Of a stretch of DNA of 64,000 nucleotides, positions 11,501-23,400 are shown piece by piece. Location: positions 1,364,001 to 1,428,000 of the forward strand of contig CADCXA010000029.1 in the NCBI GenBank assembly GCA_902806565.1, written 5' to 3'. How positions within the stretch are numbered: position 1 is the first letter of the stretch; each line of letters begins with the position of its first letter. The notes under the pieces were generated by a model, which was not told the origin of the DNA, made no database searches, and saw only the letters and a list, made by a program, of their open reading frames with translations. A program made the translations under genes and the position numbers. The stretch comes from Hypoxylon rubiginosum (taxonomy: Eukaryota > Ascomycota > Sordariomycetes > Xylariales > Hypoxylaceae).

Positions 11501-11908
11501 CGTGAAAGCCTCAATACCCTGTATCGACCGACCAACGTTATAGAGCCATCCGCCATATAAAAGTGTACCGAAGAAGTCGCAACAAGACTGGAGCCGAGGC
11601 TCATTGTGTGGAATCGAGTAATTGACGGAGATTTTACTTACTATATCCTTCAGTGTCATGCTCCTAACATTCCTAGAAGTTGGTTGAGATGCTGTTGATT
11701 TCGCAGGAAATTCGCCTGCTTGTTCAGAAAGAGGCTTTCGTTTCGGTTCAGGCTGTATGGCTGTATTTTGTTTCTGTGAGTATACGCGATCAGGGTGTCC
11801 GACCACCGAGTTGTTCGCACCTGGGGTTGGTACGCCGCGCTTCAACCCGTTCATGGCGGATATAGAAGACATCGGTTGCGACCGAACATTGCTTTGGGAG
11901 TTGGTCAT
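8559..11908 (-). CDS. klpA: Kinesin-14 (C-terminal motor, KlpA/Kar3 type)
   Basis: This is a minus-end-directed microtubule motor of spindle and nuclear division. Four exons join in frame: 11908-11642, 11345-10505, 10449-8675 and 8612-8559, giving about 978 residues. Residues 1-330 are disordered and Ser/Pro/Arg-rich, as in fungal KlpA tails. About 340-620 is coiled coil. The neck GNIRVMCRIKP (about 625) precedes the motor, placing the motor at the C-terminus. The P-loop GQTGSGKT (about 723-730), switch I NDRSSRSHS and switch II LIDLAGSE are intact. The last 62-bp intron adds a short AQKVKMGGNGG tail. The first intron is long for this window (296 bp). The usual YRNSKLT stretch reads FRSYTLT, an unusual divergence in the microtubule-binding L12/alpha5 region. 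Confidence 0.93.
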
Positions 11909-12971
11909 TTCGTGGAGGCCGTTAGCACCGGAGACAGACGAGGAGAACTGGGGTATTCGGGTTGACGCCGCCTTCGGAATTCCGGTCGGTTTATGCTGCT
12001 TCCATGATTGTTAATTCCAATTCCAAGCTCGACTTTTCGCTGCTCTATATCAATTTAAATGTCAAGGCATAAAACGTACCAAGCTTTCTCCCTCCATGTT
12101 GACGATTCTCGAAGCGCGACGAGGGACAATATGGAAGAACAACACAAATAGCAAAGCAAAGAGCTTAGCTGCGGAAGACACGCGACAACTCGAGAAGCGA
12201 GATCCAGATTCAAAAGATAGGATTCAAACCGAGTAAACCTCAGGCTTGGAATTGTAAGTTATTCTTCCATGAAGCAACTTTGGCGACGTTGCTAGCTTTA
12301 GATGAATTGGATGAACAATGTCGGATAAGTATTGTTGAATTGTGCAAGTGTGAGTTTATGCATTACCATTTGATTACTTGGCGATGTTGGCCGGGCAACG
12401 GGGCAAAAAGAACAACAGCAATGCGCGCGCTACACTGCTGAACTCCAAAGCTTTTCTAAAAACGGGGTCCGAATGTGGCGTATCGGTGTGGCTCGTGGAA
12501 ATTGGGGAATTTTGGAGTTCCTTGTGTGGGTCGTCGAAAAGGTGGGACGAGATCAGCTCAGCATCCCAGGCATCTCCAGCAGCGCGCACCGTTGGTTGGC
12601 CCGAGCTGATCCTGTAGGTGATAGGGCAAAAATACGTGGGGGGGGAAGGAAAGGGATTAAGTTTCCCTTCACATGCCAGAGCAAACGGTTCGACGCCATT
12701 GGAGCCAACTCAAAATCGTGCTTTTTTCTTTTTCGTGACCGGTCCAACACTTTAAAATATTACTACGCTGATTTTCTTCTTCCTACCCAACACTCCAATT
12801 TTTCAAACGTCATTCTGATCGATACCTACCTCTCCAGCTAGACTACCTAGGTACTCCCAAACTATTCTACCCTTAATGTCTCGGTAGCTTCAGCGGGCGG
12901 AACAAGTCTAGATACCTAGCTCGTTAACGCTGTGCATACGAGACATACATATCTATCTTTGTATTGTGACT
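11909..12971. other. Divergent promoter region, kinesin / acyltransferase
   Basis: This 1.06-kb region lies between two start codons facing away from each other. Small open frames near 12374-12840 overlap one another on both strands, have no family features and look like chance. It presumably holds both 5' regions, but no specific regulatory element can be assigned. Confidence 0.6.
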
Positions 12972-14056
12972 ATGGAAAAGTACAGCCAGTTTCGCGATAA
13001 GGGTAAGCCTGAACTATTAAACCCAAAGCCCAGCCCAGTCTTATCCAAGTCCCATAATACCGTAGAGTTATTAGACATCCCATCTGACAGTAGCGCTTTC
13101 AAGGATCCGGCATCTCGCCCTTCATCCCGTCCACCACGCCCGCCTCGGCCTTCTCCACGCTCTGGCGCTCCGCCCTCTTCCTCTGCCGACTGCCCTTCTT
13201 CCTCTCGTACAGCGTCGTCTTCTTCCTCGTGCTCGACCACCTCCCCTCCTTCGTCGTCCCGCAGGTCGGCCGCAAGCTGCTCCTGTGGACGCTGCTCGCC
13301 ATCCCGGGCATCTGGTGGGTCGACCTGCAGCTGGACGGCGTGAAGCGCGGCTCGCTGTCGCAGCAGCCGAGCTCGCGCTTCCCGAACGCTAGGGCCGTCA
13401 TCGCCGCGCAGTTCACCAGCCCCGTCGACGCCCTCTACCTCGCCGCCATCTTCGACCCCATCTTCACCATCTCGTACCCCGGCACCAGGAAGGTCCGCCG
13501 CGTCTCCCTGCTGCGCGCCATCCTGCTCGCCCTCTCGCCGCCCGCGCCGGCCCCGCCGCCCCCCGCGGGCCTGACCACGCTGCGCGCTCTCATCGAGCAG
13601 AACCCGCACCGCGTCGTCGCCGTCTTCCCCGAAATGACCACGACCAACGGCAAGGGCATCCTCCCCTTCTCGCCCTCCCTGCTCGCCACCCCCGCCGACG
13701 CCCAGATCTTCCCCGTCAGCATGCGCTACACGCCCCCCGACATCACCACCCCCGTCCCCGGCGCCTACCTCGGCTTCCTGTGGAACCTGCTCAGCCGCCC
13801 CAAGCACCTCATCCGCGTCCGCATCGCCGAGGGCGTGGCCAACAACGCCGTGGCCGTCGTTAACGGGGACGGCCCGGCGAGCCACACCCCGGAGAGGGCC
13901 GACGACGACAACGTCGCGAACCTCACGGTTGAGGAGGTGGTTCTGCTCGACCGCGTCGCCGAGGCGCTGGCGAGGCTCGCGCGCAACAAGAGGGTCGGCT
14001 TGACGCTGCGCGACAAAGCTGCGTTCGTTGAGGCCTGGAATAAGGGTCGGAAATAA
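12972..14056 (+). CDS. Vps66/LOA1-like lysophosphatidic acid acyltransferase
   Basis: This is a membrane-associated acyltransferase of the PlsC superfamily, related to yeast Loa1/Vps66 (phosphatidic acid synthesis, lipid droplets). Exon 1 (12972-13002) encodes MEKYSQFRDK. A 101-bp intron (AAG acceptor, CTGAC branch) leads to GSGISPFIPS, and together they give the N-terminus typical of this family. The total is about 327 residues. A hydrophobic segment (about 35-55) precedes the catalytic region. Where PlsC enzymes carry NHxxxxD, this protein reads AQFTSPVDALYL (Asp about 119, no His). PEMTTTNGKGILPF (about 186-199) corresponds to the EGTR-type motif. I recall the missing His as usual in fungal Vps66 relatives. 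The 3' half is strongly GC-rich, which makes long antisense frames that are not genes. Confidence 0.82.
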
Positions 14057-14609
14057 GTGGGTGATGTCTGGTGGCCTTCGTCTTCATTTAATTGGGAGGG
14101 TGTGCTTGTTTGCTCGTTCGTGTTCTGCAACGTCATGATTACGCATTTTGGGAGTGGAGCATGTATTGTTGTTTTCAACTCGTATTCATCAAAATAGGAG
14201 AACAGGGGGGCTGGCTGTGTTGCTATGAGCGAAGCAAGGGACCGTCGAATTGGTAAACCGGCAGCGAGAAAGGGAAAAGAAGTATAGGGAGCAACGACCG
14301 ATACCTGTAAATGATGAGCAAAGAAGTGTATATATCATACAGCTGCTTGTCGACTTCAACCACGACGGCCGGCCTCAAAATATTCAACCTAGATTACGTC
14401 TTAGATGTCCAAGCAAGATTCTTGAAATGAAAAAAATTCAAACTTGAACCTTTTTTTTCAATTACCTGACCAGATGGTAGGAGGAAGAAAATACGCCTTT
14501 TCCCCCAGACCGGAACCGGACCCCCGAACTAGGTGGTCGAGAAAATTATATACAAGGTTTTCCAGATCCATCTCATAAGTGGGTAGGTTATATAAACATC
14601 TAGCCAAGA
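14057..14609. other. Convergent intergenic region
   Basis: This 553-bp gap lies between the 3' ends of the acyltransferase and ILV3 genes. It holds an A-rich/T-rich stretch near 14430-14460 suited to transcription ends. No gene is seen. Confidence 0.6.
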
Positions 14610-16487
14610 CTATTGTCCAGTAACGCCCGTAGTGACACAGCCGTGGCTAGCATCGCTGACGAGAGACGCGTACTTCGTCAGGGTTCCCTGCGAATACCGC
14701 GGCGCTGGCGGCGTCCAAGCCTTCCTCCTCTCGTTCATCTCCGCCTCGCTGACATCGCAGTCGATGACACGCTTCTCAGCATCGATCGTAACGGTGTCGC
14801 CGTCGTGCACCAGGCCGATGGGGCCGCCCTCTCTCGCCTCGGGGGTGATGTGGCCGATCAGGAACCCGTGGCTACCACCCGAGAACCGTCCGTCCGTCAG
14901 CAGCGCGACGTCGTTGCCGAGGCCGTAGCCCATGATGGCCGACGAGGGCTTCAGCATCTCAGGCATGCCGGGTCCGCCCTTGGGCCCCTCGTACCGGATG
15001 ATGACCACCGTCTTCTCGCCCTTCTTGATATCGCCGCGCTCGAGCGCCGCGACGAAGTCGTCCTCCTGGTCGTAGCACTTGGCCTTGCCGGTGAAGACCA
15101 AGCCTTCCTTGCCCGTGATCTTGCCCACGGAGCCGCCAGGCGAGAGCGAGCCGCGCAGGATCTGGATGTGGCCCGTCGGCTTGATGGGGTTGGAGAAGGG
15201 TCGGATGACCTTCTGGTCCCGGGGGAAAGACGGCCAGGACTCGACGTTTTGTTTGATCGTCTTACCGGTCACGGTTATGCCGCTGCCCTTGATGATGCCC
15301 TCACCGATGAGGAACTTAAGGAGGGCGGGGGTTCCTCCGATCTTGTGCAAATCTTCCATCACATATTTACCAGACGGTTTCAGGTCGGCAAGGAAGGGTG
15401 TTCTGTCTGATACGGCTTGGAAATCATCAACAGTGAGTTTGATACCCACCGAGTCGGCAATGGCGATCAGGTGGAGCACGGCGTTCGTGCTGCCTCCAAG
15501 GATGTTAACAACAACCATAGCCTCTTCGAAAGCTTCCCTAGTCATGACATCCCGCGGACGGATGTCTTCCTTCATAGCGATCTTAATAGCTTCGCCAACA
15601 TTCTCGCATTCCTTAATCTTACTCGGGTCATCGGCAGGAAAGCTACTGCTACCCGGTAAAGTCATACCCAGCGTCTCAATGGCCGAGGCCATCGTGTTCG
15701 CCGTGTACATACCGCCGCAGGCGCCCTTTCCGGGGCACGCGTGCCGGATAATATCGAAGCGCTGCTCCTCCGTAATCTCACCCGATATATATTGTCCGTA
15801 AGCCTGGAAAGCGCTGACGATATCAATCGGCGCACCGCTCATGCTGCAACCTGGCTTGATAGTGCCACCATAGACCATGATACTGGGTCTGTTCACTCGG
15901 CCCATAGCTATTAGAACACCCGGCATGTTCTTGTCGCATCCCGGCAGGGAGATGTTCGCATCATACCATTGGCCCTGCATGACGGTCTCGATACTGTCGG
16001 CGATAATTTCTCTACTTTGTAGAGAATACCGCATACCGGTCGTACCCATAGATATTCCATCGGAGACACCAATTGTGTTGAACCGGTAAGGGATGAGCCC
16101 GGCCCGTGCAACAGATTCCTTGACCACTTTCGAGAGGTCCATCAAGTGCATATTACACGGATTGCCCTCGTACCATACCGACGAAATACCCACCTGGGCC
16201 TTTGACAAGTCTTCTTCGCTAAGCCCTGTGGCGTATAGCATGGCTTGCGATGCGCCTTGCGCTTTAGGTTGCGTAATGTTACGGGAGACTTTGTTCAGGT
16301 CGGAGTCGTTGGAACGGCGACAAGACGTCGTACTTAAAAGGCGACTAGAAAAACAGCCAATTAGTCACATATCTTAATGGTATAGAAGTATACTAGTGTC
16401 AACTTACGCATATTGTCTTGAAGGCGCCAAAGCGCCTCGAGCCAGCGCTGCAGGAGCTCTGGCTCGGAGAAGAGTAGAAAAAGCCAT
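14610..16487 (-). CDS. ILV3: Dihydroxy-acid dehydratase, mitochondrial (ILV3)
   Basis: It catalyses the third common step of valine and isoleucine synthesis, dehydrating dihydroxy-acids to 2-keto acids, in mitochondria. Exon 1 (16487-16408) encodes an Arg/Ala-rich, acid-free presequence starting [21 protein letters not shown] 63-bp intron (16345-16407) leads to exon 2 (16344-14610), total about 604 residues, the usual length. Iron-sulfur and active-site signatures are intact: NPCNMH (Cys about 90), GCDKNMPG (Cys about 163), [12 protein letters not shown] (Cys about 236) and, near the C-terminus, [10 protein letters not shown]. The start is chosen because it gives a presequence and an in-frame splice. 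The gene is intact even though AT-rich RIP-type DNA begins only about 0.7 kb upstream. Confidence 0.96.
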
Positions 16488-17219
16488 GGTGGGCTTGGAG
16501 GTTAGACAAAGGTAGAGGCTGCTTGTTGACCAGCAGACACTCTCCTAGAATCGAAAGGAGGCCAATTGACAAGTAGGGTCTTCCAAGGACCAGGCCCAAG
16601 TGTCAAGGGAATGAATTGGGGCTTGGCGAGTTCGGAATACAAGGTTGGAAATTTTCAATTTCACATCCTCACCGTAATTCTTCGGTGAGTCGACCACAAG
16701 GGAAAAAATTACGGGCGACATCGGTCACTGACAAAATCGAAAAACCGATTGGAGGTGTTGGTGTGCTAAGTCCCACTATACCCCGCGCTAATTGGAGATC
16801 AGGATGACCATTTATAGCGTCTTCATTGGTCTGTTACTGAGAAAGCATGCGCTATTGTGTCCGATCCTGTCCCCGACCCCTCGGTGTAAGACGGAATTCT
16901 GTAACTGCAACCGCCATCTCCGTACAACTAAGAGGCCTACAAGTGCCAAAGAAATATTCAAGTTGATAGCGCAAAGGGTATACACCCATCAACTTCTCTT
17001 TATTTCATTAGTACTGCCACAATTTCACCGACCAATCATATACTTAGAATCGCCCCGCACTTTTCGACGTTTTCCTTTGCGGTTCTATCGTAACAAGGTC
17101 TATAAAAGTGCAAATAATATAAAAAGGTCACGCAAAACGAGTTCTATTAAACCATACCAATTATTAATCTTTTTAAGCCGTGGTAAAATAGATCAATTAA
17201 TTCTATAAAGAATTTATCA
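16488..17219. other. ILV3 upstream region grading into AT-rich DNA
   Basis: About 730 bp upstream of ILV3. AT content climbs from about 17,080 onward. An open frame at 16792-17208 has no family features and ends inside the AT-rich gradient, so it is not annotated as a gene. TGAGTCG near 16685 is one base away from a Gcn4/CPC1 site, too weak a match to call. Confidence 0.5.
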
Positions 17220-17409
17220 GACGTGCGCTAAGGTGTGGCTAGCCAATCAGCGTAAGTGCCAGTGTGGCGTGAAAAAGCATAACAAATCTAACTTTTAGCT
17301 ATGGCTTTCCCTTTCAAGGGACGTGCGCTAGGGTGTAGCTAGCTAATTAGTGTAAGTCCCATATATAGCGTAAAAAAACGTGACAAATTTAACCTTTAAC
17401 TATGGCTTT
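17220..17409 (+). repeat. Two direct copies of a ~90-bp unit at the edge of the AT-rich block
   Basis: Copies lie at 17220-17308 and 17320-17409, separated by 11 bp. Both begin gacgtgcgcta and end ctatggcttt. I count 16 substitutions and one 1-bp indel between them; 15 substitutions are transitions, and the copy nearer the AT-rich block is mostly the A/T-carrying one. That is the pattern RIP leaves on duplicated DNA. They may be subterminal repeats of the transposon whose body became the AT-rich block. Confidence 0.75.
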
Positions 17410-20400
17410 TATTTTAATAAATGTGGCACTATATAAACTTATAATATAGCTTTTTTCTTCTTAATTAAAACTAAACAAGTTTTATAAAATTTATAATACT
17501 TTAAATTATATTATTAATTATTATTTTTATAATTATTTATCCGTGATATTTAATTAGTTTATATTATTAATAAAACTTATAAAAAGATATTTAAATTATT
17601 TAAAATTATTTATTTAATTTTAATTAAATATATTTAAAAATTACCACGTTTATAAAACTTATAAAAAAACAGCTTGGTTTTTTAATTATAATATAAATAA
17701 ACTTAATTAAACTTAATTAAACGCGTTTAAAAAATACGTAAATTTATAAAAAAATATCTTAATATATTTTAATTATTATTTTTAAATATATTTAATTAAA
17801 TTTAATTAAATATATTTAAAGAATATATAAATATATAAAATAAAATCTTAATATATTTAAGATATTTTTAAATAAATTTAATTAAATTTAACTAAATATA
17901 TTTATAAAATAAATAATTAAATTTTTAGTTATTTAATTAGTTTATAATTTTTATATTATATTTATAAATTTTATAAAAAGGTATTAATTTTTTAATTAGC
18001 TTTAAATATAATTAATTAAGTTTAACTAAATATAATTAAAAAATAAATAACTTTTATTTATTTAACTTTTAATTATTTAATTAACTTATTATTTTTTTAA
18101 CTATATTTATAAGTTTTATAAAAAGATATTAATTTTTTAATTGGTTTTAAATATAATTAATTAAATTTAACTAATTATAGTTAAAAAATAAATAAGTAAT
18201 TATTATTTTTATTATTTAATTAACTTAAACTTTTTTTTATTACGTTTATAAAGTTTATAAAAAAACATTTAAATTTTAATTTTAATTTAAATATATTTAA
18301 TTAAACTTAATTAAATACGTTTAAAAAATAAGTAGTTTATAACCATTAAAATTTTTAAAAATAATAAATATATTTAATAAAACTTAATTAATTATATTTA
18401 AAAAATAAATAATTTATAGCTGGTTAAGTTTTTAAAAATAAAATATATTAGTTTAAAAATAAATCGCTTATATTAATTTAAGCTTTTAATTGTAAATATT
18501 TTTTAAGTATTTTATGTTATATTAATAATAAAACATTAATTTATATTTATATTTATATATAATAAAAAATTAAATTTATTTTTTTATTTTTATATATTTT
18601 TTTTTTTTTTTTTTATTTTTTTATTTTTTTATTCTTATTACATTTAAATTTCCTTTTTTATTTTCACTTAATTATAACTTAACCTTTAATACTTATAATA
18701 AGTATTTATTTAATTTATTAAACTATATAATAAAGTAAATATTTTTTAATATTAAAACCTAGTTATAAAAATTTTTTAAATTTAAAATATATAAATATTT
18801 CTTTTTATTTTTAATATTATAACTACCTTTTATTTTAACGGTTAATATATTATTACTATGATTTTTTTATTTATTATAATTTATTTCTTTAAAAGTATAT
18901 ACGTATTTACTAGATTTATTTAAAAACTAAATTCACTAAATAATTTTATATTTTAAATTAACAGGAAATAATTATCTATTAATAATATTAAACTAAAAAT
19001 AATAATAATAATAATAATAAAACCGATTTTAAATAAATAAAGTTAATTTATTAACTTATATTTTTCGAAGTTATAAAATTATTTTTTTATTACTTGGTTT
19101 TAAATTTTTTCCTATTTTTTTTATATAAATTTTCTATAAAAATTATTTTTAATTATTACTTTTTAAATTAAAATTTTAATAATTATCTATTAAATAATAT
19201 AGGTAGTTACTTTATAAAACTATAATATTTTAAGGTTTTTACTAATAATAAATATTTTTAGTTATATATATAAGCTTTTTATAATATTAATAACTTTTTT
19301 AGTGGATTTTTTAACGTTTTTTTTATAAAGGGCCGTTTTATATTATAATTTTTTTCCTTTTTTTTAGTTAATAAAAACCTATTATTACAAAAGTAAAATT
19401 TATTTTTTAACTTTTTTTAAGATTTTAATAAACTATATTAAAAATGGTTTTATTAAAAGAATAGTTTTTATAAACTAATATTATTTTTAGTTATATTTAT
19501 AAATAAAAAGGCTTTTATTTTTATAAATTTGTTAGATAGTTTATCTTTTTTATTTATAATCTTTAAAAAAAATAGCTTTTTATTATTATTAATACTAATT
19601 AATTTAATTATAATAAATAATAATTTAAACTTTTTATTAAAACTTATATTAATATTTATTTTATTAGAATCTAATAAAATATCCAGCTTTTTTTTAAAGC
19701 TTAAAAATATTAAATGTAAAACTAAATAAAAGTTAATAATATTAAATATGTTAAAATAAAAGTTAAAATAAAATATACTTATATTTAATTTTAACTATTA
19801 TATTTTAATAATATTTAACTGTTTTTAATAAAATCTAAAAAAAACTAATAGTATATTAATATATAATTTAAATACCTAGGTAATTTTAATATATATTTAT
19901 TTCTTTAAAACTTTTTGTTTTATCCGTTTTTTATATAATAAAACATATTATAATAAAATATATTAAACGTATTTTAAAAATATTAATTTAAAAAAAAATA
20001 AATCTTATATATACTTTTTTTTATTTATAAGTTTTTTTATTTTCTATTTAAATTCCTTATTTATATTTTTTAGTTTTAATTAATATTAAATATTTTTTTT
20101 AATTATTATTATTTTATTTATTTTTAATATATAAATGTTATTATATTTTAATATATAACTAAGTTTTTTTAAAATTTATTATTATTTAAAATTAACTTAT
20201 TATAATTATATATTATTTATTTCTTTTTTATTTTTATATAATAAATATACGTAAATTTATTAAAACTTATATTAAATATAAAAAAGTTTATATGTTATTT
20301 AAAATAACTTTTAATTTTTATATAAAAAATTTTTATCGTATTTATTATTTATATTATATTTTAAAATAATATTAACTATTAAATAAAATTAATTTAAATA

Positions 20401-23400
20401 TATCTTATTAATTTAAGTATTTTTAAAAGTTTAAAACCAAGGAAAACAAGGTAATTAAATAATAATAATTTAAATTTTAAGATTTTTTATAATTATTTTA
20501 AATTTTAAACTAATAGCTTTTAAAATAAAACCGTTTATTATATCCTTTATATTTTTATTATAAAAAGCAGCTAAATTTTATTAAATATTATAAAACTTAG
20601 TTATATAATAATAAACTTTTATAAATAAATATCTATAATATTAACGTTATAAATAAGTAATATAATTTTTATAACATGTTTTATTAATTTAATAAACGCT
20701 TTAAAAAAAAAATAAAAGAAAATAAAACTTTTATATTTTATTATAAAAATAAAAATATATAATTAATAAAAATTTATAAACTTTCTAAGTTCTTATAATT
20801 ATTATTAATTAACTTTAACTTAAAAACTTAAAAATTTTAAAAAAACATTTAACGGTTTAACTTTGTTTTTTCTTTTATATTTATTTTATATAAGTTTATT
20901 AATTATAATATTAATAATTTAAATCCTAGTTATTTTTAAATTTAAAAAACTTTATATTATATAACTAGCTTTTTAAAAATAACGTAAAATAAATAACTTA
21001 AATATATTTAACTATATTTTTATAATTTATAGCTAGTTACTTAATATTAATTTATTATTAATAATAGTAACTTAAATTTAAATATTTTAATATAACTTTT
21101 TAAAAAAATCTATATAAATAATTTATATATTAAAAAATATATTATAACTTAAAAATAAATATAAAAAACTATAGATAATTTAAAAAACTTAAATATAAAT
21201 AATTTTATAATTTAGTTTATATTAAAACTTAATTTAAATATAATTTTTAAGAAAAGTGTAAATCGGTAATATAAAAACTTTTTAAAAATTAAAAATATTA
21301 TTAATATTATTTTAAACGTTATAAAAAAAAACTAGTAATAAAAAGAAATTATTTTAGTTAAATAAACCGTTATAAAAAAAACATTATTTTTTTATATACG
21401 TGTTTTTATAAGTTATTTAATATATATATTATTTACTTATATATTAATATAGTTATATAAAAAAACTAACTATAATTTAAATATATAATTTCGTGGTAAA
21501 AGTTATAAAAAAAGGAATTTATTTTTATAGTAATATTTTCGGTATTATTTATATAATTATAAATAAAAAATATTAATCCTATTTATATTTAATTAACTTT
21601 TTTAATAATATTTAATTAATATTTAAATTATTATAAAATAAGTTACTTTAAAATAATTAAAATATAAATAAAATAATTTATAAAAGGCCTTTTAAAATGG
21701 TTTTTATAATGTTATTTTAATTGAAAATATTAATTTAATTAATATTAACTATAATATATATTTATTATCTTTATTTATTAACGATAAAAAATTTATATTT
21801 TATTATTATTAAAACTTAATAACTGTTATTTATTATTTAAATTAACTAACTTTTTTTATTATTTTTACCGTTAATTTAAATTAATTAAAAATAAAAAATA
21901 AGCTTTTTTTAAATTAAACTATAAGTAATTAATTTAATATTAATATTTATATTTTTAATTAAAAGTAAAAAACACTTTTAAATAATATTATAAAAAAAAA
22001 CTATTTTAATAAATATTATAATATAATCTGGATAATTAAATATTAAAAAAAAAGCTTACTTTATATATATTACTTAATTTTTTTATTATTATTAAATTAT
22101 AATTAATTTATAAAACCTATAAATATTAATTATATTATATAAATTAAAATTCTAGGGATTAATATTAACCTAGATAACGTTTTATAGTAAATAATATTAT
22201 TTAATATAATATATAAACCTTATAACATAGTAAATTTAAAATTATTTTATATAATTAAAAACTATTATTTTAAGAATTTTTTAAAATTATTTTACTTTAA
22301 AATTATAGTTAAGTTAAATAAATATTTAATATATAAGTAAAAATTATATATTAAGATTTTAAATTATTTAGAATTAATAAAATAAAATAATAATTAAATA
22401 ATATTATATAACTTTTTTTTTAACTAGAAATATTAAATATATATTAATATTAAAGTTTATATTATTATAAAAGTAATTAAATATATCTATAAATATATTT
22501 ATAAAAATAATAATTAAATTATAACTTATTTACGTTAAAAGAAAACATTATTATAATAAAATTAAAATTAAAATTAACCTTGTAATAAAATTAATAAATA
22601 TTTATATAATTATTTTATTAAATTATATAAATTAATATATCGTTTTTTAAAATTTCTAATTTATAGTATATATTTATTTATTTAACCTTTAGTTATTTAT
22701 TTAGAAAAAAAAAATAAAATAAAATACTATATTAAAAATAACCTTAAATTAATAATAAAAACCTTAAAATAAAACTATATAACTTTTATAATATGATTTA
22801 AATATAATAAGGTTTATAAAAATAATTAGGATATTTTATATTAAGATTTTTTATATTTATTTTAATGGTATATAAAAAAAAAATAAATAAAATACAAGTA
22901 AAAAATGGTAAAAAAGCTTAGTTAAATATATTTTATTTATTTAAAAACTAATAAAAGATTTTATTTATAAATATTTTTTATTTTAATTTTTAAAGTTAAA
23001 AGTTAACTTAATCTAATAAGATATAATAATATTTAATATTTAATATTTTAAAACATTTATTAAGCTTAAAACTTTTTAAAAAATAATAACTACTAAAAGA
23101 ATTTTTTTAAAGAAGCGTAAATATCCTTAACCAGCGGTTAGTTAAAAGCTGTTTTTATATATATTTTATAAAAAAATAATATTTAAAATCTAATTTATAT
23201 TTAAGATAAATTTTAAGAGTTTATATATAATAATTTAATATAAGCACTTAATAAAATATAAAGCTTATTTAATTTAATTAAAATTATTTATTTAAATTAT
23301 AATTTATATTTAATTAAAATAATTGTTATAAATTTAAAGGATTAAAGTAAAACAAGTTTTTTTTTATTTTAATTTAATTAAAAGGAGGTTTATATTAATT

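Noticed and set aside
12953..13885. 310-codon minus-strand frame over the acyltransferase
   Set aside because: An antisense product of GC-rich third positions; low-complexity Gly/Glu/Asp/Arg sequence with no family, while the plus strand encodes a conserved enzyme with a good splice.
14613..15801. Plus-strand frames of 240-265 codons opposite ILV3
   Set aside because: Antisense shadows of a strongly conserved gene; no family features.
19529..19729. 66-codon frame in the AT-rich block
   Set aside because: Composed almost only of Leu, Ile, Asn, Phe and Lys as expected from A/T sequence; no start context, family or splice support.
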